Shown: positions 12,730 through 28,325 of the stretch, piece after piece | Layout of the letters: each line of letters starts with the position of its first letter | How positions within the stretch are numbered: the first letter of the stretch is position 1 | Origin: Craterostigma plantagineum | Taxonomy: Eukaryota > Streptophyta > Magnoliopsida > Lamiales > Linderniaceae | Assembly: GCA_027422505.1 (NCBI GenBank) | Contig: JAPQWV010000001.1 | Span: forward strand, 1,488,001-1,552,000 | Direction: 5' to 3' | Length of the DNA: 64,000 nucleotides | Notes under the pieces: model-generated | Databases searched by the model: none | Told to the model about the DNA's origin: nothing | Seen by the model: the letters and a program-made list of their open reading frames with translations, nothing else | Program-made: the position numbers and the translations under genes

Positions 12730-13373
12730 CACAGCTTTACCAAATTAAAACAGGAGAAATGAAGTAAAATAGAAAACTAAAGAAGTGGACAACCTTCTAG
12801 ATATTCAGACCTTTGCCTAAGGAGAAGGTTGGTAGTTAATATGGGATTAAGTTTTTCATTAAACCGATTGACTTTTTCTTTTAAAAAAAACTCATTTTTT
12901 TAATCTGTGTAATAATATCTTTGATAATCTATGTTTATATAGTATCCCACAAATCACGGCAAAAGTAAACCTAAGCGTGCAACAGAGATATAGCAAACTT
13001 GCCCTGCCCTAACAACATTAAATTAACACTTCAATTTTCCCTCCTTAATTATGTTAGCACGAGCGAATCATCATTTGCCGGATCGAAACCTAATCCACTT
13101 CCTCATTGTTGGCGATAATAATTATTTTACATATAACTTTTAATTTTAGGTAATTATATATATAAAAGAAAAGTTGATCATTACATACTTGACTATATGT
13201 AATTCATTTATCATAACATATTGTCACATTAGTGATATGGCACGATTATATTAATCTATTGTTAAAGCAAAGATTGCACGTATCCCCACAGCTTATGACG
13301 AGTGTATTCCTTTCTTGACTAACTATGCCACCTTTTATATTCTGTTTCTCCACCTTCTCTCTTTTCCTTTCCG
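12730..13373. other. Intergenic, divergent promoters
   Basis: Divergent spacer between the small gene (-) and the OSCA gene (+). AT-rich, with no coding or repeat structure recognised. Confidence 0.5.
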
Positions 13374-13380
13374 TATATAA
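13374..13380 (+). promoter_or_regulatory. TATA box of the OSCA gene
   Basis: TATATAA 55-61 bases before the start codon of the OSCA gene, in a CT-rich context followed by A-rich leader. The spacing fits a short 5' leader of about 30 bases. Inferred from position. Confidence 0.5.
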
Positions 13381-13434
13381 TCACAAAACCCACAAATAAT
13401 CACAGCCCAAAAAGAGAGCTAAAGAAAAACAAAC

Positions 13435-16400
13435 ATGGCAACTCTTGGTGATATAGGCGTTTCAGCGCTCATCAACATAGTGAGTGCTCTAGCGTTCTTG
13501 CTTGCGTTTGCGCTGCTGAGGATTCAACCGATCAACGATAGAGTTTATTTTCCCAAATGGTACATAGCTGGAAAGAGGAGTGAGCCCAGAACCGTGGGTG
13601 GTGTGGTGGGCAAATTCGTCAATTTGAATGTGAAGACTTACTTCAGCTTCCTAAGCTGGATGCCTCAGGCTTTGAGGATGAGTGAGGCTGAGGTCATTAG
13701 CCATGCTGGCCTCGATTCTGCTGTTTTCTTGAGGATTTACTTACTTGGGTACTTCCAAGATTTCATCTTTTTTGTTTTCTTTTCAGTTAGTACTTGAATG
13801 GTATTTCGAGCTGGTCTCCTAGTTGCTTCTCTTAGGCACCGTGTTTTTGGCGTTTGAGATGCTAAATGATAGTAACTATCGTCGATAAACTATTTGCTTA
13901 TAAGTATCTTAGAGCTTTTTAGTTTATGCATTGGTATTGTTGATTATGGGAAAGGGTGGTGCTCAAAGTCCTTTTAAAAAACGGAACATATTTTGCTTTG
14001 AGTTGAGGACAATGATGGTGTGGAGTGGGGTGGGGTAGGTGCATTACTTGCAATGCTTCGGAGTATAAAAGGATATACTTGAGATTACTTTTTATTACTA
14101 TCAATCTTTCCTCATTTTCTCATTTTCATTATGATCATTTGAGTTGCAATTGTAGAGGAAGCAGAAAGATTGATCTTGTTTCAGTTTTAGCTTTCGTCAC
14201 TTCAGACATTTCCATCCTAACTAAACATCTCGATAATTTGACTTGATAGTTTACTTTCATTTCATGTGTACAATATCCTCTTTTTTCTTCCATATCCATT
14301 TGATTACATGCTTACTGTTCTTTTTAATGATGTACAGCTTGAAAATATTCGGGCCAATAGCAATTCTGGCGCTCCTGGTTCTTATTCCAGTGAACGCCTA
14401 TGGCGGCACTTTATTTTTTCTGCACCGGGATTTGGTCGTTAGCAACATTGACAAGCTTTCGATATCAAACGTCCATCCCAAGTCCTACAAGTAAGTTTTT
14501 TCTTTACATTTACTAAATGAACTGAAAATGCTAGCAGGTACACCTTATTACCAGCTTGTACATAAAAAACGCAGATGAATAGCTACTTGAGTTCTGATCT
14601 TACTTAGTTGAATCTCAGGTTCTTTATCCACATATCAATGGAATACTTGTTCACCTTTTGGGCGTGTTACATGCTCTACAAGGAATACGATAGAGTTGCA
14701 TCAATGCGACTGAGCTTTTTGGCTTCTCAAGGCAGACGCCCCGAGCAATTCACGGTTAGATGATGTTTCAGATTCGAATTTCCCGCCATTTTAATAGCTT
14801 TTACAACGTACTGTTTATTGCTTAATCTTGTTATTTTCCAACATAACTGTTATTCTTGTCAGCTGTTACTGTTGTGTTTGAACTATCAATTTCAGTTTCT
14901 TTATTTCTTACAAGCTATGTTCAGGTTCTTGTAAGGAATGTGCCACGTGTTTCTGGCCGTTCAATATCAGATAGCGTCGAAAGTTTCTTTCGTAAGAACC
15001 ATCCCGAGCACTATCTGAGTCACCAGGTAATAGTTTTTCCTATACTTTCTTCTTACAGTTGGTATGGTTGCTTATTTCTAAGTTGGCTCGTGTATGTGAC
15101 CCATTTAGGCTGTCGTTAATGCCAATAAGTTCGCGAAAATGGTGAGGAAAAGAAATAAAATTAAGAACTGGCTCGACTATAATGAGCTGAAATTCGAGAG
15201 AAATCCTGGCAAGAGGCCTACAAAAAGGGTATTTCGATCTTTCAAAACTATCTGTATTTTGCTGGCAAAGATATTGTTACATGATGTATAAATCATAGCT
15301 ATTACCTTATGAGTTCTGCATTTGTTTGCATCGTTCAGACAGGCTTCCTCGGACTTTGGGGTAAAAAGGTTGATTCGATCGACTTCTACGAGCAAGAAAT
15401 TAAAGACCTCGACGAAAAGGTAATATGTCCTACAGTATTCATGTATACCTTCATTTTAAATCTCCATTCACTCACTGCATTCTCTCGTTTAGTTACTCAT
15501 GGAGCGCCAGAATGTTCTCAAAGATCCCAAATCAATTACGCCAGCTGCGTTTGTCTCCTTCAACTCAATAAAAGGCGCAGCTATTTGTGCGCAAACGCAA
15601 CAGAGCAAAAACCCGACCCTATGGTTAACAAACTGGGCGCCCGAGCCACGCGATATATACTGGAAAAATCTAGCAATACCTTTCTTTTCACTCACCGTTC
15701 GAAAGCTCGTCATATCCGTGGCTGTCTTTGCGCTGGTCTTCTTCTACATGATACCCATCATTTTCGTTCAATCGCTGGCCAACTTGGAAGGTTTGGAGAG
15801 AGTCGCCCCTTTTCTAAGGCCCCTCATCGAATGGCAAGCGTTCAATTCACTTTGCTATAGGATGAATATCATCACCTATCCATATATGTAAAATCAAATT
15901 TCTTGTTTCGTATTTTATGCAGGAAATTTGTCAAGTCATTCCTACAGGGCTTTCTTCCTGGGCTGGCTCTTAAGATTTTCTTGCTCGTTCTTCCCATGTT
16001 ATTAATGACAATGTCCAAAATCGAAGGGCACGTTTCACGCTCGGTGTTAGAAAGGAGCACTTCTGCGAAATATTACTACTTCATGTTGGTCAACGTGTTC
16101 TTGGGCAGCATAGTAACTGGGACAGCGTTCGAGCAGCTCAATGCCTTTCTTCACCAATCAGCTACTCAGTACTGTTTTCTTACACAAGTTTCTCAGTCAG
16201 CTTAGAACCATCATGTCTTAATTCTAACGCTGATTAAAACACACCCTTTCCTTTTATGATAATTCTTGCAGAATCCCAAGGAACATCGGCGTGTCAATAC
16301 CAATGAAAGCCACTTTCTTCATTACGTACATAATGGTTGATGGCTGGGCTGGAATAGCCAGCGAAATACTAAGGCTGAAGCCTTTGGTCATTTTCCATCT

Positions 16401-17247
16401 CAAGAAAATGTTCATCGTTAAAACCACGGCAGATCTAGAGAAGGCAATGAACCCTAAAGGCGTCGATTATCCCGAGACTTTACCGAGCCTTCAACTGTAC
16501 TTTCTGCTCGGAATAGTGTACATGTCCATCACGCCCGTCCTTCTTCCTTTCATACTCATCTTCTTCGCCTTCGCCTATTTAGTGTATCGTCATCAGGTTA
16601 GTAGTGTATATACCGTCTATCATGCGAAGTGAAAAAATCAAGCTTTGATCTTTCTTCATCGTACTACAGGTGATTAATGTCTATAACCAACAATATGAGA
16701 GCGCTGCAGCGTTTTGGCCTCATGTCCATAACCGAATTATAGCTAGTTTAGTATTATCTCAGCTTCTTTTAATGGGACTATTGAGCACGAAAAAGGCTGC
16801 GAACTCAACTCCTTTGCTCGTCGTCTTACCTATTTTGACTCTGACCTTCCACAAGTATTGCCAGAATCGCTTCGAACCAGCCTTCCAAAAATACCCTCTA
16901 GAAGTAATAAGATTTCTCCGTATTTATTCGACTATCCCTAACATCTCTACACAAGATTAAAAGGGATGTTATCTTTCTTTTTTTTTTCTTTTTTTTTTCA
17001 GGAAGCGGTGACAAAGGACGATCAAGATGACATGGTTGAATCTGATCCCAGCTTTAAATCGTACTTGGCCAACGCATACCTCCATCCAATCTTTCATGCC
17101 GTCGAAAGCGAATCGATCGAAGTCTTAGTCAGCAAAAATCCCGATGATCGTATTCCCGAAGGTGGCCGCCACGAACAAGTTTCGTCGTCTAAAAACGTCG
17201 GGAAGCAAAGAGAAGTTGAGATGCATCATCAATCCGTGCATCACTAA
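13435..17247 (+). CDS. OSCA1/CSC1-type hyperosmolality-gated calcium-permeable channel
   Basis: Mechanosensitive, osmotically activated cation channel of the plasma membrane (DUF221/TMEM63 family). Exons: 13435-13748, 14338-14490, 14619-14754, 14925-15026, 15109-15228, 15339-15419, 15491-15833, 15923-16168, 16272-16596, 16670-16903 and 17002-17247. The N-terminus MATLGDIGVSALINI is the usual OSCA1 opening with a first membrane helix. The cytosolic loop has NVPRVSGRSISDSVE, then TGFLGLWGKKVDSIDFY. The channel core shows KSFLQGFLPGLALKIFL, NVFLGSIVTGTAFEQLN, MKATFFITYIMVDGW, YRHQVINVYNQQYESAAAFW and the typical late helices. The tail is charged and ends MHHQSVHH. The intron after exon 7 starts with GC (GCAAGC at 15834) and not GT; only this choice joins LIEW to KFVKSF in frame. 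Confidence 0.94.
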
Positions 17248-17965
17248 TGGAGTCTTCTCAAACTAGTGTTAATTAGCCATGATATTGAATCCAAACACTA
17301 GCTTAGATATCCACTAGCTTCATCTTCTTTGCATTCCATTTTTCGCTATTAGTCTTAGTTCACTGTTGCCTGCGTTAAGTGCATACTTAACTTGATCATC
17401 ATCAGTCAGTTTTTTGAGTGACAATATCATATTTGCCCAAGGATTAGACGTTTACTAAAGACCATGGGGAATCTATTACATTGGACAGCTGAACAGCAAT
17501 TGCTTAGTGAGTAACGGTCAACAAAGCCCTATGTAATGGATGTTTCTGACTGGACTTTTGTTGCTTGATGGACATTCAAACATACTTTCTATGAAGAGTG
17601 ACCTAATAATTTAAAAATTTAGGGTTACCGTTGCTATTTGCTTTTGAGTTCTTGAATATAGGGTTTTCTTTTCAATATGGATATTTGAATATATACATAT
17701 ATATATATATATATTTCTGCTTTGTTACATAACTTTAACTATGTGAGGAGAGGAAACCGAGGAGGTTCTTTCTTGGCCATAATACTATGATGCCCTCTTG
17801 AAACTTTCACAACCAGCTGTTTCATAATCACATGGAATCACAGACGACATCTTTCTGCGTGCATTTCTTTTAATAATTTACTCAAAAAAACCAAAACAAA
17901 CACCTCCATTTTCCTCAGCTCAACTCAAACTAGCCTTCAAAAATCGTACCTTTAACGTTCAAGAA
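17248..17965. other. Intergenic with AT microsatellite
   Basis: 3' flank of OSCA and promoter of the next gene. An (AT)n run lies at about 17690-17714. The A/C-rich stretch 17880-17960 resembles a leader. No gene seen. Confidence 0.5.
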
Positions 17966-19857
17966 ATGGAAATCAACAGTCCTCCTCGGATTCAAGAATC
18001 AAGAAGGCCCAAAGAAGACGAAGGTTACGAGGTATCAAACACCATGTCCACGCCCGACATTCACAACGTGGCTGCAAAGATAGAGAGGGCTAGAGAAGTC
18101 TACAAAACATACGGTGGAATCGAAGCAGATAAGCCCACGAAAGGCGAAGTCATGGTGTGGTATTTGTATGGACTGTGCTCCTACTTTGTCCACACTGTGT
18201 TGATTCCTATTGTTTTCCCACTTATTATAAGCCAAACTGTTCGTGAACCTCTGCAACCATCGCAAGGCTGGTCCAAGAGCTACAAGGGTTCTCAGTGCAG
18301 ACAATTTGAGATGAAACTGTAAGCTTTCCTTTTTTTTCTCTTACATTACAAACTATTTGTAGTAAGTCCTTGGGATTACTCGTCTGTCTTTACCCATGTT
18401 AATGCTAGTTAGAGCTCGCTTTCATCAGTATAAGAAGCTCCATTTTTCTTTTCTTGAATTATTGCAGATACGAATCCTTGGTCCAAAAGGCAATCGAACT
18501 AAACAAACACCTCAACTTCTCACCACTACAATGGACCTCCATCTCTTGGGCCGCGGGCCTAATCCTCTCGGCGCCGCTCCTCGCCGTCGTCTCCGTCCAC
18601 CTCGACCGTGGTCCAAACCAGCAGCTCATCGCCGGCCTAGCCACGGGCGTGGGCGCGCTCTTCTGCCTCCCCTCAGGCTTCATACGGAAATCGTGGATAT
18701 TCCCACCATACATAGCCTTCATCGTAGCCTCGAGCACCATCGTCGTCGCCTTCCACGCCCGTCACTTGGGCCTGATGATCCGTGGGTTCACGGGTTACAA
18801 GATCCGTACCCGAGAATTCTCTGACCGAAGATCGTTCTCTAGCTGGCTGTCTCTCTACTCCACGGCCTTCGGTTCCTTGGGAGCTGCAATCATGGCTTCC
18901 TTTGCTTCCCTTATGCTCCGTACTTGGGCCTGATGATCTGATCAGTTCGATTCTTTATGGGTCGTTTCCATATTCAGCGGATTGCTGTGGGGTTTGGGCA
19001 TGGTTCATATTTTCAGTACAAGCAGAGTTCTTGCAGCGGAACCCATCGACGAATCATCGGATAATAGTAATAACAGTTCGATTTCCCATGTTGTCTCCAT
19101 CTTTAAGTATCCCCACGCTTTGGGAAGTCTCTTGGGCGTTTTCCTTTCTTCTTTCATGACCATGGGAGTCTTCGGAGGAGGGCTGCTTTATGCAGTAGGA
19201 TATCTTTGCCTGGAGAGACAGAACGTTCTTTACCTACTGCTAACTTATTTCTTGTTCCCTTTGGTTTCCCTTCCATTGACTCATCCTTTCCAGCAATTTA
19301 TGAAGTTGGACGCCGAAAAAATGCAGCTCCTCGGGTTTCTGTTCGCATGCTTCACGGCGGGTTTCGGGTTTTATTACCGTGAGAGCACTTGGGGAAAGAA
19401 TCAGATGTTTCTCTTCGCTGCTGTCCAGGGAACTGCCACAGGTTTCTTTTTGCACTCAAAAGCTTTACATTTTTCTTTCTTTCTTCTTATCTTAAGTGTC
19501 TCTTTTGAACTCTCTGTGATATTAGGGCTGGTCCATGCATTTGGTCGAGTGCTGTGGCTCGACTGTTCACCACCTGGCAAAGAAGGGGCGTTTTCGGTGT
19601 GGTTTTCGTGGGCCCGAGCGCTCGGTTCTTGTCTAGGGTTTGCGCTTTCGACGTCTATGCCTGGGAATATTGGCAAATCGTATGGGTTTTCGTTCTGCGC
19701 TGGGATCGTAGGGATGTTTGTGGTTATCTTCGGTAATATCAGCAGCCTTAAAGGAGCTAAAGACGCTGGGCATGTTGTTAACAGTGAGAAGGCTTCTCCT
19801 TCTCACGATGGAGATGGTGGGCATCGTTCGAAAGGGTCTGTCACGGTTTTGAATTGA
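17966..19857 (+). CDS. Multi-pass membrane protein, Atg22/MFS-like, with two tandem in-frame stops
   Basis: Exons: 17966-18318, 18468-19441 and 19526-19857. The N-terminus is cytosolic (MEINSPPRIQESRRPKEDEG), then come about 11-12 hydrophobic helices with GEVMVWYLYGLCSYFVHTVL, LWVVSIFSGLLWGLGMVHIF, LLDCSP-like WLDCSPPGKEGAFSVWFSW and a Gly-rich last helix. I recall this layout from plant proteins annotated as vacuolar effluxer Atg22-like, in the major facilitator superfamily; this family call is tentative. The frame is interrupted at 18931-18936 by TGA TGA, although the protein continues in the same frame after it. No plausible intron removes the stops, since the only local GT-AG is 26 nt. 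So the gene is broken or there is a sequence error. The third intron (84 nt) keeps the frame open if retained. Confidence 0.6.
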
Positions 19858-20132
19858 AGCAGAGAAGAAATAATGTCTCCGTTTTTCGCCTTAATAATTA
19901 GATGTAGGAGTGTGTTATCATTTATTTTGTATGGGTCTTCGAGTAAAGACAAGAACTTTGTGATACGATAACAAGGAAGAATTTTCATTTTCCAAGTTCA
20001 TTCATTGGGCTAAACTGGAAAAGGCAAATCTTGGAAATTTTCTAGCATCTGAGTAATGATACAGACAAGGTTATTCTGCCTTAAAATAGCACGTAAAGAT
20101 GCCTGGAAAAGGAGTTGAGCTCGTGAGTTCAG
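19858..20132. other. Intergenic between convergent genes
   Basis: 3' flanks of the membrane protein gene (+) and bL35m (-). AT-rich; nothing recognised. Confidence 0.5.
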
Positions 20133-21700
20133 TTAACAAAAGTTGAGTTTCTTCATCACTTTAGCGTAAGCCAAAGGCACTGTTCCCGGTTGTCTGAGGC
20201 GGCGTTTTGACTTCTTAGACTGCAAATGCACAAAAGTATTTACTTCTCATGATTGTGCATTATAATGGATATATGAAAAATGAAAAGGAAATCAAATGTC
20301 ATGGTTTCCTCAAGAAAATGGCAGAAAACGAAGAAGGTTGAGTTCTGCTGATTGCATTGTAGTCACAAAGCTTAAAGTTGAACGAATTACTTCGTAGAGT
20401 ATAAGTACACCTTAGTTCAGCGACTATCCGATGCACCAAATCATATAGATCAAAACTCATGCGTCTCTGCTATATATTTAGATAAAGTTGTACTTGCAAA
20501 CTCTAGAGAAGTGGAGAGAAGAAACACAGTAGAGAAAGAACAAAAGAAAAATGCTTGTATGTAAGCCAGCACTTCGCTCTAAAGTCTATGCGTAATTCTT
20601 CCTAAGTTTCAATGAGGCTCTGTAAAGCATCTAAACTGACTTTATGGATGCACATCAACTTTCCTAAGATCAATAGTAACAAACCTTTGAGTGAGCATTA
20701 TGTCTCTTCCCCTCTTTCCAGCGTCTGATTAGTCCATCATTCATCACCCTGAATCTACCTTTGTAGGACCTGAAGGATGAAACATATGCCAGTGAAATTA
20801 GTGTATACCTATAAGAATATAAAGCCTAAACTTCCATTTCGTGCATTCGATACATACGAGTAATACTTCATTTTGATTTTTTTAACTTTGGAAACCACAG
20901 GAGTCATCGGTTGTCTACTCTTCAGCTTCCTTTTCCTTTGCTTGGCTGTGATATGTCGCACTTGCATAAACTAAATTTACAACATTTCAAAAGACAAAGC
21001 AGTTAATAAACAAATTTTAAGGCAACTGAAGTTTAGTTTTGTCTGAACTCTGAAACCAACAAGGTAAAGCATCACACGCAAAAGAACCAAAAGATGTGGG
21101 CAAAGCTAATACGCAAGTTATTCTCAGTTCAATTCTACTAAAACTAAATCCCACACAAAATGCATGACTTTATGCACACAAAGAGCAACACCCCACCAAA
21201 TGCAATCACCAATTGTACAAGAATGTAAAGGGAAACAAATCCAGTGACATGAAGCATAAGCTACTATACGACACAAATGAACAAATATAGGAAACCGTGT
21301 AAAGATACATTCAAGAATCGAGTAGGTATTAAAACTACACCCAGAAGCAAACATCCGATCTCCTAATATTCCGAACACATGAGAGAAAAGCCCGAGGTAC
21401 CCCATGGTAAAACCAAAGACCACGAAAGTAAATCTCAAACAAAAAAAAAGCAAAGTAATCAACACTTACAGAGAGTGGATGCTGAGATATCTGAGAAGCC
21501 CTGAGGAAGGACTTCGCATCAGGTGCCACAATCGGCGGCGCATTGGCGAAGATCGATGTCCGTTGGGGTAGACTCCGAAAAGTGTGAAGGGCATACCTGG
21601 CAATCGAAGAGTGCTGATTGGTACAAAAAAGTTTAGGAGATGAATGAAGGATAGATGCCGATGCGAACGCGCGAGCTCGAGAGCACCATCTCCGCAACAT
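20133..21700 (-). CDS. Mitochondrial large-subunit ribosomal protein bL35m
   Basis: Component of the organelle 50S ribosomal subunit. Minus-strand exons are 21470-21700, 20858-20970, 20685-20769 and 20133-20219. The first exon encodes an Arg/Ser-rich N-terminus (MLRRWCSRARAFASASILHS) that looks like a mitochondrial presequence. The rest is the bL35 fold: KMKYYSSYKGRFRVMNDG, then LIRRWKEGKRHNAHSKSKKS, KRRLRQPG and a basic tail KVMKKLNFC. Phase decides the second exon start: only the AG just before TTTATGCAAGTGCGACAT keeps the frame. Mature length fits the family. A mitochondrial rather than plastid target is inferred from the presequence and from the similar wording of plant mitochondrial L35. 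Confidence 0.85.
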
Positions 21701-22095
21701 TGTTGCCGCTTGTTGTGAGGTTTTGGGGCAATGGAAGATACAATTTATTCAGGGACTTAATACCAATAATGTCACAAATAAGGATTTAAATGCAAAAACC
21801 TTAAAATTGTATCTGCCAAGGGGTACATTAGTAATAAGGTCGTTAGTCGTTTCGTCAAGTAGAGGATGCTAACGTTACTGCTATTAGAAAAAAAAAAAAA
21901 AAAACTCACATTTTCACCACTGATGATGATTGATGAAATTCAGTAATTGAGTAGTTCAGAGAAGTGTATTGCAGCTTGATGAAGCTAAGGATAAAGAACA
22001 AGCTATAATTAATACTCATTTACTTCACTTGAGTACTTGTGTTGTGGATGTAACGCTGAAAATTGTTGTTGTAAACTGTTGATAATTGGAGATCA
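21701..22095. other. Intergenic
   Basis: Upstream of bL35m (-) and of the CesA pseudogene (+). Contains a poly(A) run at about 21889-21904. No gene seen. Confidence 0.45.
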
Positions 22096-23056
22096 ACGGA
22101 GGCATGCAGGTTTGGTGGCTGGTTCTCACAAGAGAAATGAGCTTGTTAGGATTCCTCACGACTCTGATAGTGGGGTATATTCTTCTCTTGTAAGGCTTGG
22201 TTTACTTAGTTCTGAGCTTCGATCTGATTGTTTATTGAGTTTGGATTTCAAGGCGATGTTCTAGTCTTAGCTTGGATTTGAAGCCAAGATCGAGTCTTGT
22301 TGTTGATCATGAGATTTTGGTAATTTAGAAGTGTGCTGAAGTTGTATGTATTCATTTCAAGAGTGGCTTCTTCAATTGTATTTCCCATTCTAGAGTAAGA
22401 TCAGTATGCTTGTTGAACTCTAATAGTCTGACGATGACTATGTCATTTTATGTCTGTATGGCAGTTGTCACGCTCATTATTGGCAGTAGTGACAGAACAT
22501 TCGAATCTAATCTCTGATTGCAGATAAGCATGTGGTTCGTCCTCCTCTTCATCTCATATTCGCAACGGGCATATTAGAGATGAGGTGGAGCGGGGTGAGC
22601 GTCGAGGACTGGTGGAGGAACGAGCAGTTTTGGGTCATCGGAGGAACTTCCGCCCACCTGTTCGCCGTCTTTCAGGGGCTACTCAAAGGCCTCGGACGAA
22701 GACGGAGACTTCGCTGAGCTCTACGTTTTCAAGTGGACGTCTTTACTCGTACCCCCGACCACCGTCCTACTCGTAAACCTCGTGGGGATCGTGGGCGGCG
22801 TCTCCATAGCTATAAATAGCGGGTACCAGTCGTGGGGCCCGCTTTTCGGGAAGCTGTTCTTCGCCATATGGGTGATCGTCCATCTCTATCCTTTCCTAGT
22901 GGTCTGTTGGGAAGGCAGAACCGTACGCCGTCGATCGTTATTGTCTGGTCGATTCTTCTTGCTTCGATCTTCTCTTTGCTTTGGGTGAGGATCGACCCTT
23001 TCACCTCGGACGCGACGAAGAGGGCGGCCCAGGGGCAGTGTGGTGTTAACTGTTGA
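22096..23056 (+). pseudogene. CesA1-like cellulose synthase pseudogene, N- and C-terminal remnants only
   Basis: The first CesA exon is visible at about 22096-22173 (AGLVAGSHKRNELVRIPHDS), followed by a GT splice donor. Its expected start codon reads ACG with a small deletion nearby. The zinc finger, catalytic core and all D,D,D,QxxRW motifs are absent. Sequence resumes at about 22524 with the C-terminal membrane part: [80 protein letters not shown] and the stop at 23054. The reading frame changes near 22555 (one base lost), near 22685 (about a dozen codons of the TNFTVTSK region missing) and near 22895. So this is a non-functional, internally deleted genomic copy that still keeps an intron. 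The two ends fit a CesA1-type parent. Confidence 0.85.
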
Positions 23057-23276
23057 GGCTGAGAATGTTTGTTTTTTTCTTGTTTTTTTTTTATGTATAT
23101 GTGTTGGAAAGGGGAAGTGGGGCAAATTGTGCCTCATATTTTGTGGTGGTGTATATATGTAAGGCTATCATTTGAAAATTGGAGTCGTAATTTCACCGAG
23201 CAGTTGGTGTGCATTATCAACCAGTCGAGGAGTGCAAATCTTGTATGTAGATATTGTACAAGTAGATGATCTCTAA

Positions 23277-24671
23277 ATGTACGGAAGAGTTGCAGAGCAG
23301 AGCTGCTTGACTCTCTTACAGAAATGCGATTCAATCTTCAAGCTAACTCAGATTCAAGCTCAAATACTCAAACATGGTATCCATAACAACCCTTTCGTCC
23401 TCACAAGATTTACCTCCGCCGCAGCAGATCTTAGAGCAATTGAATATGCTTGTTCGTTTATCTTCGGCAACCAATCTGCCGACTGCTCCTACGATTCTTT
23501 CCTCTTCAACACCGTCATCAAGGCATACGCAGAGAGCAGCAACTTCGAGAGTTCCGCCGCCCTGGATTACTACAACAAAATGCTCGGCCTTGGCATCAAA
23601 CCCAATAACTACACCTACCCTTTTCTGTTCAAAGCATGCGCCGGAATCGGAGACCCGAGCTTGGGCAGAACTCTTCACGGGTCGGTTTTGAAACTCGGGT
23701 TCTGCGGGGATTCTCACGTCATCAACAGCATGATCAAGATGTACTGCTGTAGTTCCGAGGAAGGCTTAGAGCTCGCGGAGAAAGTGTTCGATGAAACGTC
23801 TAGCTTAACCGTAGTTTCATGGAACACCATGATGGGCGGATTCGTGAGATGGGGAAAGTCGAAAGAAACCATCGAATTGTTCAGAAGAATGCTGCAGCAA
23901 TCTGCTATTTTAAAGCCTGATCAGTTCACGCTGATATCAGTCTTATCTGCATGCACAGATTTGGGCGCACTCGAGCTTGGACGTTGGGTGGAGTCTTACA
24001 TCAAGAACGAAAGCATCGAAATGGGACCGGAGCTTTGCAACGCACTGATCGACATGTTTGCCAAGTGTGGGGATTTAGACAAGGCATTGAACCTATTCAG
24101 AAACATGGACTGCATCAAAAGAACCGTAGTTTCTTGGACTACGATATTATTTGGCCTCGCCTTGCATGGGCGCGGTTTAGAAGCTGTAGAACTCTTCGAA
24201 GAGGCGAGGCTGAGCAGCGCAGTGATCCCAGACGATGTGTTGTTCATAGGTTTGCTCTCGTCTTGTAGTCACTGTGGTTTGGTTCGAGAGGGACGGAGAT
24301 ATTTCGATATGATGGCGAACGAATATGGAATTGCTCCAAGGATGGAGCATTATGGGTGCATGGTTGATTTGTTTAGCAGGGCTGGGCTGGCCGAAGAAGC
24401 CATTGAATTCGTTGAGTCGAAGATGCCTATGGCACCAAACTCTGTCATTAGGCGAACTTTGGTCAAGGCTTGTAGTGCTCGTGGTGGAGAACTGCTTTTT
24501 AGTGAAAGTTTGGTTAAAGATCTCATTGTTGATGAGCCGAGGGAAGAGGCTAACTATGTTATGCTGTCTAATTTTTATGCTGCAATGTCAGAGTGGAGAA
24601 AGAAAGCTACTGTTAGAGAGCTTATGGGGAAGAAAGGCATCAGAAAATCACCAGGAATTACGATACAATGA
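23277..24671 (+). CDS. Pentatricopeptide repeat protein, PLS class with E-type tail
   Basis: Organelle RNA-processing or editing factor family. A single intronless exon of 464 codons, usual for plant PPR genes. Tandem 31-36 residue repeats are visible, for example FNTVIKAYAESSNFESSAAL, then NNYTYPFLFKACAGIGDPSL, VVSWNTMMGGFVRWGKSKET, DQFTLISVLSACTDLGALEL, NALIDMFAKCGDLDKALNLF and VVSWTTILFGLALHGRGLEA. After the repeats comes an E-like region ending ELMGKKGIRKSPGITIQ. No DYW deaminase domain follows. An organelle targeting peptide is not obvious at the N-terminus (MYGRVAEQSCLTLLQ), and at 464 residues the protein is shorter than most E-class members. RNA target unknown. Confidence 0.88.
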   Translation: MYGRVAEQSCLTLLQKCDSIFKLTQIQAQILKHGIHNNPFVLTRFTSAAADLRAIEYACSFIFGNQSADCSYDSFLFNTVIKAYAESSNFESSAALDYYNKMLGLGIKPNNYTYPFLFKACAGIGDPSLGRTLHGSVLKLGFCGDSHVINSMIKMYCCSSEEGLELAEKVFDETSSLTVVSWNTMMGGFVRWGKSKETIELFRRMLQQSAILKPDQFTLISVLSACTDLGALELGRWVESYIKNESIEMGPELCNALIDMFAKCGDLDKALNLFRNMDCIKRTVVSWTTILFGLALHGRGLEAVELFEEARLSSAVIPDDVLFIGLLSSCSHCGLVREGRRYFDMMANEYGIAPRMEHYGCMVDLFSRAGLAEEAIEFVESKMPMAPNSVIRRTLVKACSARGGELLFSESLVKDLIVDEPREEANYVMLSNFYAAMSEWRKKATVRELMGKKGIRKSPGITIQ

Positions 24672-24871
24672 TTGTAGTAATTGTCATTCAACGACTAAAT
24701 GAACTGCTGCAGATATCTCAAGTCTGCCGTTAATAAAAAAGTTCAACTAAAAGTAAAATCTTAGATAGCACTCGACAGAAGTTCTTGATAACTAGCATCA
24801 AACATAAACATTCGAACAGCTACTCCATAGTTTCTCGCTCTTTCTTGCAACGAACATGGAAAACAGCCTCT

Positions 24872-28325
<3,454 letters not shown>

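Noticed and set aside
15309..15860. 183-codon plus-strand ORF
   Set aside because: Runs across an OSCA intron in the wrong frame; it overlaps the real exons at 15339-15419 and 15491-15833.
18920..18945. 26-nt GT-AG 'intron' removing the tandem stops
   Set aside because: Too short for plant splicing and it would shift the frame.
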